DNA of 64,000 nucleotides. Origin: Demequina globuliformis. GTDB lineage: Bacteria; Actinomycetota; Actinomycetes; Actinomycetales; Demequinaceae. Positions 42,963 to 52,657 of the stretch are shown one piece after another (the stretch's first letter is position 1; each line of letters opens with the position of its first letter). Made by a program: the position numbers and the translations under genes. Where the stretch lies: assembly GCF_000975155.1 (NCBI RefSeq), contig NZ_BBRG01000001.1, forward strand, positions 603,999-667,998, written 5' to 3'. The notes under the pieces were generated by a model, which was not told the DNA's origin, made no database searches, and saw only the letters and a program-made list of their open reading frames with translations.

Positions 42963-44129
42963 TTACGCGTTGGCCAGCTCGGCGGCCTTGGCCGCTGCGC
43001 CGTCCATGGTCTCGACGATGGTGACGAGCGGGTGGTTGGCGGCGGCGAGAATCTCGCGGCCCTCCTCCACGGCGTTGCCGTCGAGGCGCACCACGAGCGG
43101 CTTCGTCGCGGAGACGCCGAGCTGCTCAAGAGCGCCAACAATGCCCTTCGCGACCTCGACGCACGAGGTGATTCCGCCGAACACGTTGACGAATACGCTC
43201 TTGACCTGCGGGTCGTTGAGAATGACGTCGAGGCCGTTGGCCATCACCTGAGCGGACGCGCCGCCACCGATGTCCAGGAAGTTCGCGGGCTTGACGTTCC
43301 CGTGGCTCTCGCCGGCGTAGGCGACGACATCGAGAGTCGACATCACCAGGCCCGCACCGTTTCCGATGATGCCGACGGAGCCGTCGAGCTTCACGTAGTT
43401 GAGGTCGAGCGCCTTGGCCTTCGCCTCAAGCGGGTCGGCAGCGTTCTTGTCTTCCAGACCAGCGTGGTCCGCGTGACGGAAGTACGCGTTCTCGTCGAGC
43501 GTCACCTTGCCGTCCAGCGCGATGATCTGGCCGTCTTCGGTGCGCACCAGGGGGTTCACCTCGACCAGCGTGGCGTCTTCATTGGCGTACACGCCCCACA
43601 GCTTCACGATCACGTCCGCGACCGAGTCCTTGAGGTCCTCGGGGAAGTTCGCCTCGTCGACGATCTCTCGCGCCTTCGCGGCGTCGATGCCCACGAGGGG
43701 GTCCACGGCGACGCGGGCGAGCGCCTCGGGACGCTCCACGGCGAGCTGCTCAATCTCCATGCCGCCCTCAACCGAGCACATGGCCAGGTAACGGCGCTGC
43801 GCGCGGTCCAGCAGCACAGAGAAGTAGAACTCTTCGGCGATCTTGGCACCCGCGGCGATCATCACGCGGTGCACCGTGTGGCCCTTGATGTCCATGCCCA
43901 GGATGGCCTCTGCGGCGGCTTCTGCCTCCGCGGGCGAGTGGGCGAGCTTGACGCCGCCGGCCTTGCCGCGGCCTCCGGTCTTGACCTGAGCCTTGACGAC
44001 GACTGTTCCGCCGCCCAGTTGCTCTGCGGCGGCTTTAGCCTCCGCGGGGGTTTCGGCGACGATGCCGGGCAGCACGGGTACGCCGTGCTTTTCGAACATA
44101 TCGCGCGCTTGGTACTCGTAGAGATCCAT
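42963..44129 (-). CDS. sucC: Succinyl-CoA synthetase beta subunit
   Basis: The 388-residue subunit has an ATP-grasp domain ([39 protein letters not shown]) and a C-terminal ligase domain ([39 protein letters not shown]). ATG at 44129 begins the conserved MDLYEYQA; the longer frame upstream is not conserved. First gene of sucC-sucD. Direct repeats of TACTAGGC lie in its promoter region. Confidence 0.97.
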   Translation of the reverse strand: MDLYEYQARDMFEKHGVPVLPGIVAETPAEAKAAAEQLGGGTVVVKAQVKTGGRGKAGGVKLAHSPAEAEAAAEAILGMDIKGHTVHRVMIAAGAKIAEEFYFSVLLDRAQRRYLAMCSVEGGMEIEQLAVERPEALARVAVDPLVGIDAAKAREIVDEANFPEDLKDSVADVIVKLWGVYANEDATLVEVNPLVRTEDGQIIALDGKVTLDENAYFRHADHAGLEDKNAADPLEAKAKALDLNYVKLDGSVGIIGNGAGLVMSTLDVVAYAGESHGNVKPANFLDIGGGASAQVMANGLDVILNDPQVKSVFVNVFGGITSCVEVAKGIVGALEQLGVSATKPLVVRLDGNAVEEGREILAAANHPLVTIVETMDGAAAKAAELANA

Positions 44130-44190
44130 GTGCGTCCTTGCTTGTCGCGAACGGCGCGCAGGGTTAGCACGCCGGGGTCCGTGGAGCACA

Positions 44191-44219
44191 GCCTAGTACG
44201 TGCATGTGACGGCCTAGTA
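44191..44219. promoter_or_regulatory. Direct repeat TACTAGGC (x2) upstream of sucC, possible regulator site
   Basis: On the minus strand TACTAGGC occurs twice, at 44219-44212 and 44198-44191, 21 bp apart (two helical turns), 62-90 bp before the sucC ATG. TAGGCT in the proximal copy may also serve as a -10. No known regulator matches. Confidence 0.35.
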
Positions 44220-44310
44220 ACGCGGCTGCTCGTCCTGTGGAGGAGGGCCGATGCCTGGGCAACGCCCCGTACAGACAGGTGCCCGTGCTGGCGTAGCTGC
44301 CGTTGTTGCT

Positions 44311-44316
44311 TACCCT
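44311..44316 (+). promoter_or_regulatory. -10 hexamer TACCCT of a leaderless promoter
   Basis: TACCCT ends 6 nt before the GTG of the L,D-transpeptidase gene; no SD is present. Confidence 0.55.
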
Positions 44317-44322
44317 TGACCG

Positions 44323-45165
44323 GTGACTTCCCCCGGACCTGACACCTCTCGCCGCCGACTCCCCCTGATCATCGCGGCCGCTGCCGCGGCCGTGATCACG
44401 GTCATCATCGTGATCCAGGTCTTGGGCGCTGAAGACGAGCCAGCATCGGCCCCATCCCCCACCCCCAGCACGTCACACACGGCGGCCCCCCACGAGCCCT
44501 CCCCGTCCCCCACGAGCAGCGCTATCGCCCTGGAACCAGGCGAGGCCGTGCTCACGACCGCCGTCGAGGAACTCGCTTTGTTTGCCGCTCCCGGCGACGC
44601 GTCACCAATCCAGACGTACGGCGAGTGGTCGGCGTACGGCGCCCCCACCACACTCATGGCGTTTGGCGCGCAAACCGTCGGGGACGACGAGTGGTTCCAG
44701 GTCGAGCTCGTCGGCGCCCCTAACCATCGCGAGGCCTGGGTGCGTGCGGACGATGTCACGGTGGAGTCCACCACGACCGCCGTGCACGTCTACCTGGAGG
44801 AACGCGAAGTTGACCTCGTCCAGGAGGGCGACATCACGCTCACCTCCGAGGCCGTCATCGGCGCCCCCGCGTCACCCACCCCAGTGGGAACGTTCTTCAT
44901 CACGGACCCGCTGGACTTCTCCTCGAATCCCTCGGGCACCTACGGCGCCTATGCGCTCGGGCTCAACGGCTATTCGGAAACGCTGACGGAGTTCAACGGC
45001 GGGGATCCACAGATCGCCCTCCACGGCACCGACCAGCCCGACCTGATGGGTCAGGACGTATCAAACGGGTGCGTGAGGCTACCCAATGACGTGATCACGC
45101 AGATCGCCGATGCCGTGGCGCCAGGCACGCCCGTGATCGTCGCGGAAAGCCGCTCCGGGGCTTAG
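44323..45165 (+). CDS. L,D-transpeptidase (YkuD domain)
   Basis: The 280-residue protein has an uncleaved or signal-type N-terminal helix (about 13-35), a Ser/Pro/Thr linker, an SH3-like part (about 75-150) and a YkuD catalytic domain ending in IALHGTDQPDLMG and VSNGCVRLPNDV, holding the catalytic His and Cys. It makes 3-3 crosslinks in peptidoglycan or attaches proteins outside the membrane. GTG at 44323 follows the -10 box. It faces sucC (divergent) and is convergent with ldh. Confidence 0.87.
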   Translation: MTSPGPDTSRRRLPLIIAAAAAAVITVIIVIQVLGAEDEPASAPSPTPSTSHTAAPHEPSPSPTSSAIALEPGEAVLTTAVEELALFAAPGDASPIQTYGEWSAYGAPTTLMAFGAQTVGDDEWFQVELVGAPNHREAWVRADDVTVESTTTAVHVYLEEREVDLVQEGDITLTSEAVIGAPASPTPVGTFFITDPLDFSSNPSGTYGAYALGLNGYSETLTEFNGGDPQIALHGTDQPDLMGQDVSNGCVRLPNDVITQIADAVAPGTPVIVAESRSGA

Positions 45166-45181
45166 GTCGCCGCGGCGCCGG

Positions 45182-46132
45182 TCAGACTCCGAACTTGTCC
45201 GCAGTCTCGCGGATCGACCGTGCGGAGGCCTCAAGGGCGGCACGCTCGGCGTCATCCATGGGGACGTCCGCGTGGTGCTCAATGCCGTGGCGGCCAATGA
45301 CCGCAGGCACAGACATGCACACCTCTCCGACGTTCGGGTAGTCGATGAGCGTTGACACCGGCATGATGCGGCGCTGGTCGCCAAGGACCGCCTCGACAAT
45401 GCGGGCTCCCGCAGCACCAACGGCGTAGTTGGTCGCGCCCTTGCCTTCGATGATCGTGTAGGCGGAACGCATCACGTCGTGGTGAATCTGCTCGCGAGCG
45501 GCCTCATCCATCACGATCGCGCCGTCGCGGTCGCGCCACTCTGACAGCGGCTGGCCGCCGACCGTGGCCGACGACCACAAGGCGACCTCGGAGTCACCGT
45601 GCTCCCCGGCGATGTAGGCGTGAACGTTGCCCACCGCGACATCGCACTTGGCCGCGACCTGGTGACGCAGGCGCGAGGTGTCCAGTGCGGTACCCGAACC
45701 GAACATCTGTGCCGGGTCCATGCCGGACTTCTTGATGGCGGCAAGCGTCACGACGTCGACGGGGTTGGTCACCATGATGTAGATGGCGTCAGGTGCGACC
45801 TTGATCAGCGGCGGCAGCACTTTGTCCATGAGGCCGATGGTCGCGCCAGCGAGGTCCATGCGCGTCTGTCCGGGCTGCTGCTTGGCCCCTGCGGTGACGA
45901 CAATGACGTCGGACCCGCGGCAGACCTCGACGTCGTCGGATCCCAGCACGGTCGCTTCCGGCATGAACTGGATGCCCTGCGCCAGGTCGAGCGCCTCGGC
46001 CTCGACCTTCGCCTTGTTGATGTCGTAGAGAGCGACCGTGCGCGCGAACCCGCGCATCAAGCCCGCGTATGCGAGCGTGGAGCCCACCGCTCCCGCTCCG
46101 ATGATCGAGACCTTTGACGTCCTGGTATCCAC
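45182..46132 (-). CDS. ldh: L-lactate dehydrogenase
   Basis: The 316-residue protein reduces pyruvate to L-lactate with NADH. It shows VSIIGAGAVGSTLAYA (NAD loop), VTAGAKQQPGQTRMDL with the specificity Gln and the two Arg of LDH (malate enzymes have Arg at the Gln position), VTNPVDVVT, and the catalytic His in AYIAGEHGDSEV. GTG at 46132 has AGGAGG 6 nt upstream and is preferred over the codon at 46153. Together with pta-ackA at the end of the window it suggests fermentative capacity. Confidence 0.95.
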   Translation of the reverse strand: MDTRTSKVSIIGAGAVGSTLAYAGLMRGFARTVALYDINKAKVEAEALDLAQGIQFMPEATVLGSDDVEVCRGSDVIVVTAGAKQQPGQTRMDLAGATIGLMDKVLPPLIKVAPDAIYIMVTNPVDVVTLAAIKKSGMDPAQMFGSGTALDTSRLRHQVAAKCDVAVGNVHAYIAGEHGDSEVALWSSATVGGQPLSEWRDRDGAIVMDEAAREQIHHDVMRSAYTIIEGKGATNYAVGAAGARIVEAVLGDQRRIMPVSTLIDYPNVGEVCMSVPAVIGRHGIEHHADVPMDDAERAALEASARSIRETADKFGV

Positions 46133-46226
46133 GGGTTCCTCCTGGGTTCGCACGGGGGCTGGGGACTGCTGCGAGGCCAGCCTAGCGCCCGCCCATGCTC
46201 GGCGTCGGCCCTCCTCGCACCCCCTT

Positions 46227-46288
46227 TGCCAAATGGCTCCATTTGGCTGTTTTAGGGCCCTTCAACAGCGAAATGGAGCCATTTGGCG
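46227..46288. repeat. Intergenic hairpin element, family 1, copy F
   Basis: Arms 46227-46251 (GCCAAATGGCTCCATTTGG core) and 46264-46288 (AACAGCGAAATGGAGCCATT core), matching at 23 of 25 positions around a 12-nt loop. It lies downstream of pcrA and upstream of ldh, both on the minus strand. Confidence 0.9.
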
Positions 46289-46381
46289 GGTGGGGGCGGG
46301 TGGGGTCGGGTAGAGGCGGGCGCAAACGGGCGCGAGCGGCCCGCGCACGCAGCCAGTGCGCCTCGGCGGCCGGTCGTGCGG

Positions 46382-48961
46382 CTAGAGCTTCTCGAGCGAG
46401 TTGAATCGCAGGACGAGTCGCTTGACACCTTCTGAGCCAAAGTCGACCTTGACGACTGCATTGCGGCCAGCCCCCTCGGTGCCGACCACCTTGCCCATGC
46501 CGAACTTGTCGCTCATTACGCGCTCCCCCACCTCGAAACCGATGTCGCCACCGGCCCCACCGGGTGGGCTGGGCGGGACACGCCTGGTCGAGACTGCGCC
46601 CGCGCGGCTGTAGGTGTTGCCGTCGGCGCGATCCTGGGAGCCGCCATAGCCGCCCCCGGAGCCATAGCCCATGCCTGACCACGAACCCGACCGGCTTGTG
46701 CCGCGATCCGACCGCGCCCGCAGCTGCTGCATTGACGTCTGCGCGATCTCCCACTCGATCAGTTCGGCGGGGATCTCCTCGGTGAAGCGCGACGGCCCAA
46801 AGTACTGCGGCGCACCCCAGCTCGACCGGACCTGAGCTCGCGTCAGGTAGAGCTTCTGGCGTGCTCGCGTGAGACCCACATAGGCGAGGCGGCGTTCCTC
46901 TTCCATGTCCTTTGTCGCGCCAGACTCGATCGATCGCATGTGCGGGAACGTTCCGTCTTCCATGCCGGTGAGGAACACGACGGGGAACTCGAGGCCCTTC
47001 GCCGTGTGCAGCGTCATCATCGTGACGACGCCTCCGCCGTCCTCGTTGTCGGGAAGTTGGTCCGCGTCCGCGACGAGCGCGACCTTCTCCAGGAAGTCCT
47101 CGAGGGTGCCGTCGGGGTTCTCCTCCGAGAACTCACGGCCAACGGCCACGAGCTCCATGATGTTCTCCACGCGGCTCGCGTCTTGAGGATCGTCGCTCGC
47201 GCGGTATGCGGTGAGCATGCCCGAGCGGTCGGCGATGGCATCGAGCACCCCGGCCGGCCCGTTGTCGACCGCGAGCGCGCGAAGGTCATCCATGAGCGAC
47301 ACAAAGTCGCCGAGCGCGCGCACCGCGCGCGGCTGCAAACCGGCCTCATCTGCCCGGCGTAGCGCGTCGCCAAAACTCACCGAGGCATCGGCCGTGGTCA
47401 GCGACCGCCGCAACCCATCAATGCCCTCGACCGCGGTGTCGCCGATGCCACGCTTGGGGGTATTGATGATGCGACGCATAGCGATGTCGTCATCCTCATT
47501 CACTACCGCGGCCAGGTAGGCAAGCATGTCCTTGATCTCTTTGCGCTCGTAAAAGCGCGTGCCGCCAATGACCTTGTACGGGATGTCCGCCCTCATGAAG
47601 CGCTCTTCTAGCGCACGGGACTGGGCGTTGGCGCGGTACATGATCGCCATGTCGCTGGGTGCGTAGTCCCCGCTGTCACGCAGCGCGTTGATCTGGTCGG
47701 CGATCCACTTCGCCTCATCCTGCTCGCTCTCGGCCGCGTAGCCAGAGATCTTTGCGCCCGCGCCGGAGTCTGTCCACAGGTTCTTGGGGCGCCGGTCAGC
47801 GTTGTTCTTGATCACCGTGTTGGCGGCGGTAAGGATGTTCTGAGTCGAGCGGTAGTTCTGCTCCAACCGCACAATATGCGCGTTCGGGTAGTCCTTCTCG
47901 AACTCCATGATGTTGCGAATCGTGGCACCACGGAATGCGTAAATCGACTGGTCCGCGTCACCCACGACCGTGAGTTCGCCTGGCGGAAGCGACGCGTCTC
48001 CCTCGGGACCAATGAGTTCGCGCACCAGCGTGTACTGCGCGTGGTTGGTGTCCTGGTACTCGTCGACCAGCACGTGACGGAACCTCTCGCGGTAGCGCCG
48101 GGCCACGTCGTCGTTGTTTTGCAGCAAGTGCACCGTGCGCACAATGATGTCGTCGAAGTCCACGGCGTTGGCGGCCTCAAGCCGGCGCTGGTACTCGCCG
48201 TACGCGCGCCCGGCCGCGTGGTCGATCGTGAACTTGGAGGCGGACTCCGTCAACACGAGCGCCTGCTGCGGGCTCATCAGTTCGTCTTTGAACTTGCCGA
48301 TCCGGTTGAGCAATGCCTTCGCATTGAACTTCTTGGGGTCGATGTCGAGTTCCTTCGCCACCAGCTTCATCAGGTTCGCGGAGTCAGATGAGTCGTAGAT
48401 CGAGAAACTCGACTTCAGGCCTGCGGCCTCATAGTCAGCGCGCAGCATGCGCACGCAGGCGGAGTGGAACGTCGACACCCACATCCGCCGAGCCTCCGGG
48501 CCCACGAGATTCTCGACGCGCTCGCGCATCTCCCCAGCGGCCTTGTTGGTGAAGGTGATTGCGAGGACCTCATGCGGGCGCGCGCGCCCGGACTCGAGCA
48601 GGTATGCGATGCGGTGGGTGAGCACGCGAGTCTTGCCGGACCCTGCGCCGGCCATGATCAGCAGCGCCTCACCCTGGTGCAGCACTGCCTCCGCCTGAGC
48701 CGGGTTGAGGCCCTGGACGAGCGGAGAGTCCTCGCCCAATGGAACAGCGGTGCGGGTGGAGGGGGCCGATGCCTGAGTGACGGGCGGCAACCAGGCTTCT
48801 GCTGGCATCGGCTCGTCTTCCGGCTCGGGAACGGGTTCGAAGTCCGGCTCCGGCCCGGGGTCAAAGCTGGGGTCGCCACCGGCGGCGGGCGCGGGCGGCG
48901 TGGGGCGGGCAGGCGTGGGCTGCGAAGGATCGGAGCCGTCGAGTTCGAAAAGCGCATCCAT
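46382..48961 (-). CDS. pcrA: ATP-dependent DNA helicase PcrA/UvrD
   Basis: The 859-residue superfamily 1A helicase unwinds DNA 3' to 5' in repair and replication restart. Motifs in order: LNPAQAEAV (Q motif), GAGSGKTRVLTHRI (Walker A), STFHSACVRMLR, VLVDEYQDTNHAQY (Walker B), VVGDADQSIYAFRGA, LEQNYRSTQNIL, TLHTAKGLEFPVVFL and YVGLTRARQKLYL. The N-terminus carries an 80-residue Pro/Glu-rich extension, and the C-terminus a Gly-rich linker and Tudor-like domain (VGERVMSDKFGMGKVV) as in PcrA. ATG at 48961 lies 10 nt after TAGACT (48972-48977, minus); GTG at 48970 is too close to that hexamer. No LexA box seen. Confidence 0.95.
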   Translation of the reverse strand: MDALFELDGSDPSQPTPARPTPPAPAAGGDPSFDPGPEPDFEPVPEPEDEPMPAEAWLPPVTQASAPSTRTAVPLGEDSPLVQGLNPAQAEAVLHQGEALLIMAGAGSGKTRVLTHRIAYLLESGRARPHEVLAITFTNKAAGEMRERVENLVGPEARRMWVSTFHSACVRMLRADYEAAGLKSSFSIYDSSDSANLMKLVAKELDIDPKKFNAKALLNRIGKFKDELMSPQQALVLTESASKFTIDHAAGRAYGEYQRRLEAANAVDFDDIIVRTVHLLQNNDDVARRYRERFRHVLVDEYQDTNHAQYTLVRELIGPEGDASLPPGELTVVGDADQSIYAFRGATIRNIMEFEKDYPNAHIVRLEQNYRSTQNILTAANTVIKNNADRRPKNLWTDSGAGAKISGYAAESEQDEAKWIADQINALRDSGDYAPSDMAIMYRANAQSRALEERFMRADIPYKVIGGTRFYERKEIKDMLAYLAAVVNEDDDIAMRRIINTPKRGIGDTAVEGIDGLRRSLTTADASVSFGDALRRADEAGLQPRAVRALGDFVSLMDDLRALAVDNGPAGVLDAIADRSGMLTAYRASDDPQDASRVENIMELVAVGREFSEENPDGTLEDFLEKVALVADADQLPDNEDGGGVVTMMTLHTAKGLEFPVVFLTGMEDGTFPHMRSIESGATKDMEEERRLAYVGLTRARQKLYLTRAQVRSSWGAPQYFGPSRFTEEIPAELIEWEIAQTSMQQLRARSDRGTSRSGSWSGMGYGSGGGYGGSQDRADGNTYSRAGAVSTRRVPPSPPGGAGGDIGFEVGERVMSDKFGMGKVVGTEGAGRNAVVKVDFGSEGVKRLVLRFNSLEKL

Positions 48962-49060
48962 GACGGCCACGAGTCTAGGCGTTGGCGGTGACGTTCTCGA
49001 CTGGCGGAGGCGGGCAGACCCAGGCTCCGTCCGCTTTCGTGACTGGGGCCGGGGATGTGA

Positions 49061-49510
49061 TCAGTGGGCGGTCCCGCGCAGGGACGTCGCGCGTCGCGGA
49101 ACAGTCCCGTAAGTCTCGCAAGCACTGAGCGCCTCGTCAGCCGCGCCGCGCACCACGGGATCTGGATCGCTCGCGAGCGTGAGCAGCGCCGCCCATACCT
49201 GCCGGTCGGCCGGTCCCCGGCCGGCCTGTGCGAGGATCGCGAAACTCTTCGCGACGGTCGTGCGGGCGTGCGCGCCACCCGTTGCGGCCATCTTCAGCAG
49301 TTCGGGAACTAGCGCTTCGAGTTCGCGAACGCGCTCGGCCCGGCGCTGATCGGTGCTGGCACGCGCCGGTGGCACCGGTGAGGCCGGACGCCGCGGCCAG
49401 ATGGGAGGCGCGGGCTCCGACATCTGATGGTGGCCCACCCAGAAGGCGAGCGCACGCAAGCGATCGTCCACGTCATCCACGTGGACCGGATTAGCCATCG
49501 TCACGGTCAT
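49061..49510 (-). CDS. Hypothetical protein, helical-repeat-like
   Basis: The 149-residue soluble protein has a Pro-rich middle (about 33-55) and a helical C-terminal half. Segments such as LVPELLKMAATGGAHARTTVAKSFAIL and LLTLASDPDPVVRGAADEAL look like two HEAT-type repeats, which usually bind proteins. ATG at 49510 or 49498 could be the start. It lies between pcrA and a GGDEF gene on the same strand. No family recognised. Confidence 0.55.
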   Translation of the reverse strand: MTVTMANPVHVDDVDDRLRALAFWVGHHQMSEPAPPIWPRRPASPVPPARASTDQRRAERVRELEALVPELLKMAATGGAHARTTVAKSFAILAQAGRGPADRQVWAALLTLASDPDPVVRGAADEALSACETYGTVPRRATSLRGTAH

Positions 49511-49573
49511 GGGGTCTCAGCTCTATCTACACCGCGGTGCGGAAGCAGTCTGAAATGTACCGAATGTCCGTTC

Positions 49574-50695
49574 TCAGAAACCTGAGCGACTCGCGGGATT
49601 GGGCGTGGCTGCCACGCGGACGCGCCGACGTCCGCTGGACTTCGCCTGGTACAGCGCGCCGTCCGCCCGCGCCAGCACCCGGCGAGCCGGCTCTGCCTGC
49701 TCACGCCGCGCCACTCCGCCGGACAATGTGAGGGCGAACGTTCCCGCGGGTGTCTCCAACGGCGTGCGGGCAAAGTCCAGACAGAGCCGCTCAAGGGTGC
49801 TCACCACGTCGGTCGCCTTGTCAGAGGACAGCACCAGAAACTCATCGCCGCCCCAGCGCGCGACCATGCAGGACTCACCCAGTTCCGCGGTCAAACGCTC
49901 GGCAACGGCAGAGATCACGGCGTCGCCAACATCGTGCCCATGGCGATCGTTAATGGTCTTGAAGTGGTCAAGGTCCACGAGCGCGACGCACGCGTACTGG
50001 CGAGCGTCCGCATCCAGCGCATCAAGTTCGCGCATCACCGGCCTGCGATTGGGGATTCCCGTCAGCGAGTCTGTGTTCGCGCGGCGCTCGCCATCACGCG
50101 CCAGTCGCACAAGTTCGCCTTCCGCGCGGGCCGTGCGCAACAGAATCAACACCGTGGAGGTCAGCACCACGGCGATTCCACCCAACCTGCTCGTGGTCGC
50201 GAGCAGCGCAAAGTGAGGGTCGTTGAGCGGAATGTCTGCTCCCGGTGGACTCCACCATTCGCATCCCAAGATCACCGCAATGACCGTCCCGCAGTACACC
50301 AGGCGCGTCTTCACCAGGCGCTCGGGAATGACGGCAAGCACCATGAAGCCAACCGCGAGGCACAGTATCTGCACGCCGGAGGACGTGGGATACGTCGCGG
50401 CATACGGCAGGAGGCTCAGCAGCGCCGTCGTCACAATGGTGACGCCAGCCGGCACTACCAGGCCGCGAAGCGCCATCACCATCGCGACTCCGTACGCGGC
50501 GGCACACAGCACACCTAGAGTCACGGTCAGCGGCGCGCGCTCAGGGATCCACGTGGAGAACAGGACAACGTAGAAGACCGTCGCGCACAGACCAAGGATG
50601 GCCAGCCCAACGATCACCTTCCGGCTCGGGGTGCCGCGCCTGTCATAGCCGGCGCGGATGAGTCCCCGATGCTCTCGCGCCCCTCGCCGCATCAT
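49574..50695 (-). CDS. Membrane diguanylate cyclase (GGDEF), no I-site
   Basis: About 373 residues: five to six membrane helices (about 25-195) then a GGDEF domain (about 205-360) with NTDSLTGIPNRRP, LVDLDHFKTINDRHGHDVGD and the active motif RWGGDEFLVL. It makes c-di-GMP from two GTP at the membrane. The inhibitory RxxD five residues before GGDEF is absent (GESC instead), so product feedback through that site is not expected. TACGAT lies 10 nt before ATG 50695, which I use; ATG 50707 overlaps that hexamer. Confidence 0.85.
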   Translation of the reverse strand: MMRRGAREHRGLIRAGYDRRGTPSRKVIVGLAILGLCATVFYVVLFSTWIPERAPLTVTLGVLCAAAYGVAMVMALRGLVVPAGVTIVTTALLSLLPYAATYPTSSGVQILCLAVGFMVLAVIPERLVKTRLVYCGTVIAVILGCEWWSPPGADIPLNDPHFALLATTSRLGGIAVVLTSTVLILLRTARAEGELVRLARDGERRANTDSLTGIPNRRPVMRELDALDADARQYACVALVDLDHFKTINDRHGHDVGDAVISAVAERLTAELGESCMVARWGGDEFLVLSSDKATDVVSTLERLCLDFARTPLETPAGTFALTLSGGVARREQAEPARRVLARADGALYQAKSSGRRRVRVAATPNPASRSGF

Positions 50696-50805
50696 GATGA
50701 GCCTCATCGTAGGGCAGTGCGGCCGCGCGGGCGCGCCGAACCGGGTGAGAGACGACTGTGCACGCGGCGTTTGAGCTCGTGCGTTGCTCCCCGCGACCGG
50801 GCGTG

Positions 50806-51456
50806 TCAGACGATGCGCCGCTGCGCCGCCCAGTGCGCAAGCTCGTGACGGTTCGACAACTGCAACTTGTGCAAGACCTTGCCGACGTGAGTTTCCACAG
50901 TCTTAATGGAAATGAAGAGCTTGTCCCCCACCTCTCGGTAGGTGTAGCCGCGAGCGATGAGCCGCATCACTTCCTGCTCCCTCGCGGTGAGCTGATCGAG
51001 CTCGTCGTCTTCCACAGCAACCTCGCCGCCGGCGGCGCCGAAGGCGTCCAGGACAAACCCCGCCAGGCGTGGAGAAAACACGGCGTCGCCGCCGGCCACG
51101 CGGCGCACCGCATCGGAGAGGTCGGGTCCGGAAATCGACTTCGTCACATACCCGCGAGCGCCAGCGCGAATCACCGACACCACGTCTTCGGCGGAGTCAG
51201 AGACGCTTAATGCCAGCGTGCGAGTGCCGTCAACGCGGCCGCGGATCTGCGACAACACGTCCAGTGCCCCACCCCCCGTTCCTCCCGGCAGGTGCACGTC
51301 GAGGATCACCACATCTGGGCGAAGGTCGAGAATCTCCGCGACAGCGGACTCCACATCGCGCGCCTCCCCAAGCACCTCAATGGAGTCGTCGAGGCTTTCC
51401 CGCACCCCCACGCGGATGACGTCGTGATCATCCACGATCACCACGGACACACTCAT
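50806..51456 (-). CDS. NarL/LuxR family response regulator
   Basis: The 216-residue protein has a receiver domain (VVIVDDHDVIRVGVRE with the acidic pocket, phospho-Asp in DVVILDVHLPGGTG, Lys in YVTKSISG) and a LuxR-type HTH (LTAREQEVMRLIARGYTYREVGDKLFISIKTVETHVGKVLHKL). ATG at 51456 has a strong SD (GAGAGGAG) and overlaps the kinase stop (ATGA). The probable target is its own divergent promoter with the PspC gene. Confidence 0.92.
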   Translation of the reverse strand: MSVSVVIVDDHDVIRVGVRESLDDSIEVLGEARDVESAVAEILDLRPDVVILDVHLPGGTGGGALDVLSQIRGRVDGTRTLALSVSDSAEDVVSVIRAGARGYVTKSISGPDLSDAVRRVAGGDAVFSPRLAGFVLDAFGAAGGEVAVEDDELDQLTAREQEVMRLIARGYTYREVGDKLFISIKTVETHVGKVLHKLQLSNRHELAHWAAQRRIV

Positions 51457-52475
51457 CGGTTCTCCTCTCGAGGCACACAAATACTGACTTCCGTACGACT
51501 GCCCGGCGCCGACTGCACTACCGCTTGGCCATGATGGCGCTGCACACGCCCCACGATGGATTGCCGAATTCCCCAACGATCATGCCCAATGTCCTCGGGA
51601 TCGAAGCCCGGGCCGCCGTCGCGGACGAACACCTCGCATTGGTCCGCCGTGAGTTCCGCGTACAGGGAGTATGGGCCAACCGCGTGACGAGCGGCGTTCG
51701 CAGCGGCCTCCCGCGCCGCAGCCACGGCGGCTCTGAGGTTGTCCGTCAACGGCGCATCACCCACGGTGACAGTGTCGAACACCACGCCATAGGCGTCTTC
51801 CACGTCCGCGACAACGTCGGCAATTGCCGTCGCCACGGAGTCGGCCGGATCGGGGCGATTGGCATACAGGTAGGCGCGCAGGTCTCGCTCTTGGGACCTC
51901 GCGAGGCGCGCCACGGTGTCGGGCTCGTTCGCCCTGGCACGGATCAGCGTGAGCGTTTGCAGCACTGAGTCATGCAGGTGCGCTGCGATCTCCGCGCGCT
52001 CGTGCTCCCTCACGCGTTCCGTGCGCTCGATCGAGACTTGGCGCAGCAGGCGCAGCCACCACGGCGCGAGCATCAGCGCCACGCCCACCACGACCACGAG
52101 CGACGTCACAACGGAGCGCAGCGCCAACGAGTCCGTGAAGTCCCACATCGCGAACCATCCCAGCGCCGTGATGCCGAGCGCGAAGCCCACCAAGAGCCGC
52201 AGCCAGTCGTCGCGACGGAACAGTCCGCTCACGTCGAGCCGGCGCGCGTCCTGGCCGAAGGCACCGTCGAGTGGACTCCACGTCAATCCCAGCGACACCA
52301 AGAACAGCAGCGTGGGCAGCAGCCAACCAGGAATGTCCTCCGTGCCCCACCGCTGGAATGCAAGAAGCGTCGCGCCACCCAGCAACGCGAGGCCTAGCAG
52401 GGCGCGCCACCACACGGGCGCGCCACGGCGCTGATGCAGAGGCTGGGCGATGCGCGTCGCCGACGTGGTGCTCAC
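51453..52475 (-). CDS. Sensor histidine kinase (NarL-type, HisKA_3)
   Basis: The 340-residue protein has four membrane helices with short loops (about 25-140), then the dimerisation motif HLHDSVLQTLTLIRARA with the phospho-His, and an HATPase_c domain (AAVAAAREAAANAARHA, VRDGGPGFDPEDI, RWGIRQSI). Short loops suggest it senses something within the membrane, as envelope-stress kinases do. It lies next to and divergent from a PspC gene, an arrangement frequent in actinobacteria. GTG start at 52475. Confidence 0.9.
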   Translation of the reverse strand: MSTTSATRIAQPLHQRRGAPVWWRALLGLALLGGATLLAFQRWGTEDIPGWLLPTLLFLVSLGLTWSPLDGAFGQDARRLDVSGLFRRDDWLRLLVGFALGITALGWFAMWDFTDSLALRSVVTSLVVVVGVALMLAPWWLRLLRQVSIERTERVREHERAEIAAHLHDSVLQTLTLIRARANEPDTVARLARSQERDLRAYLYANRPDPADSVATAIADVVADVEDAYGVVFDTVTVGDAPLTDNLRAAVAAAREAAANAARHAVGPYSLYAELTADQCEVFVRDGGPGFDPEDIGHDRWGIRQSIVGRVQRHHGQAVVQSAPGSRTEVSICVPREENR

Positions 52476-52525
52476 GGGTACATCGTCACACAGCGCCCAG
52501 CGGCGGTGACGGGAAGAGGTCCACG

Positions 52526-52569
52526 ATCAGGGTGGCGCCCACAGGAAGATCAGGGTGCCAATCAGGGTG
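52526..52569. promoter_or_regulatory. Three direct repeats ATCAGGGTG in the kinase/PspC divergent promoter
   Basis: Copies at 52526-52534, 52549-52557 and 52561-52569 (spacing 23 and 12 bp), 89-132 bp before the PspC ATG and 51-94 bp before the kinase start. This is a good candidate site for the response regulator. A CACTAGTG palindrome (52604-52611) and TAGACA (52619-52624, possible -10) follow. Confidence 0.5.
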
Positions 52570-52657
52570 ATACCTCATGGCGGGGTGGCCCACACGGCGG
52601 GAACACTAGTGACATTGCTAGACACCTCCGCGGTGTCCGAGACCACGAAGGAGCACC

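Noticed and set aside
48962-49060. LexA (SOS) box upstream of pcrA
   Set aside because: No GAAC..GTTC palindrome of the actinobacterial form was found; only a -10-like TAGACT.
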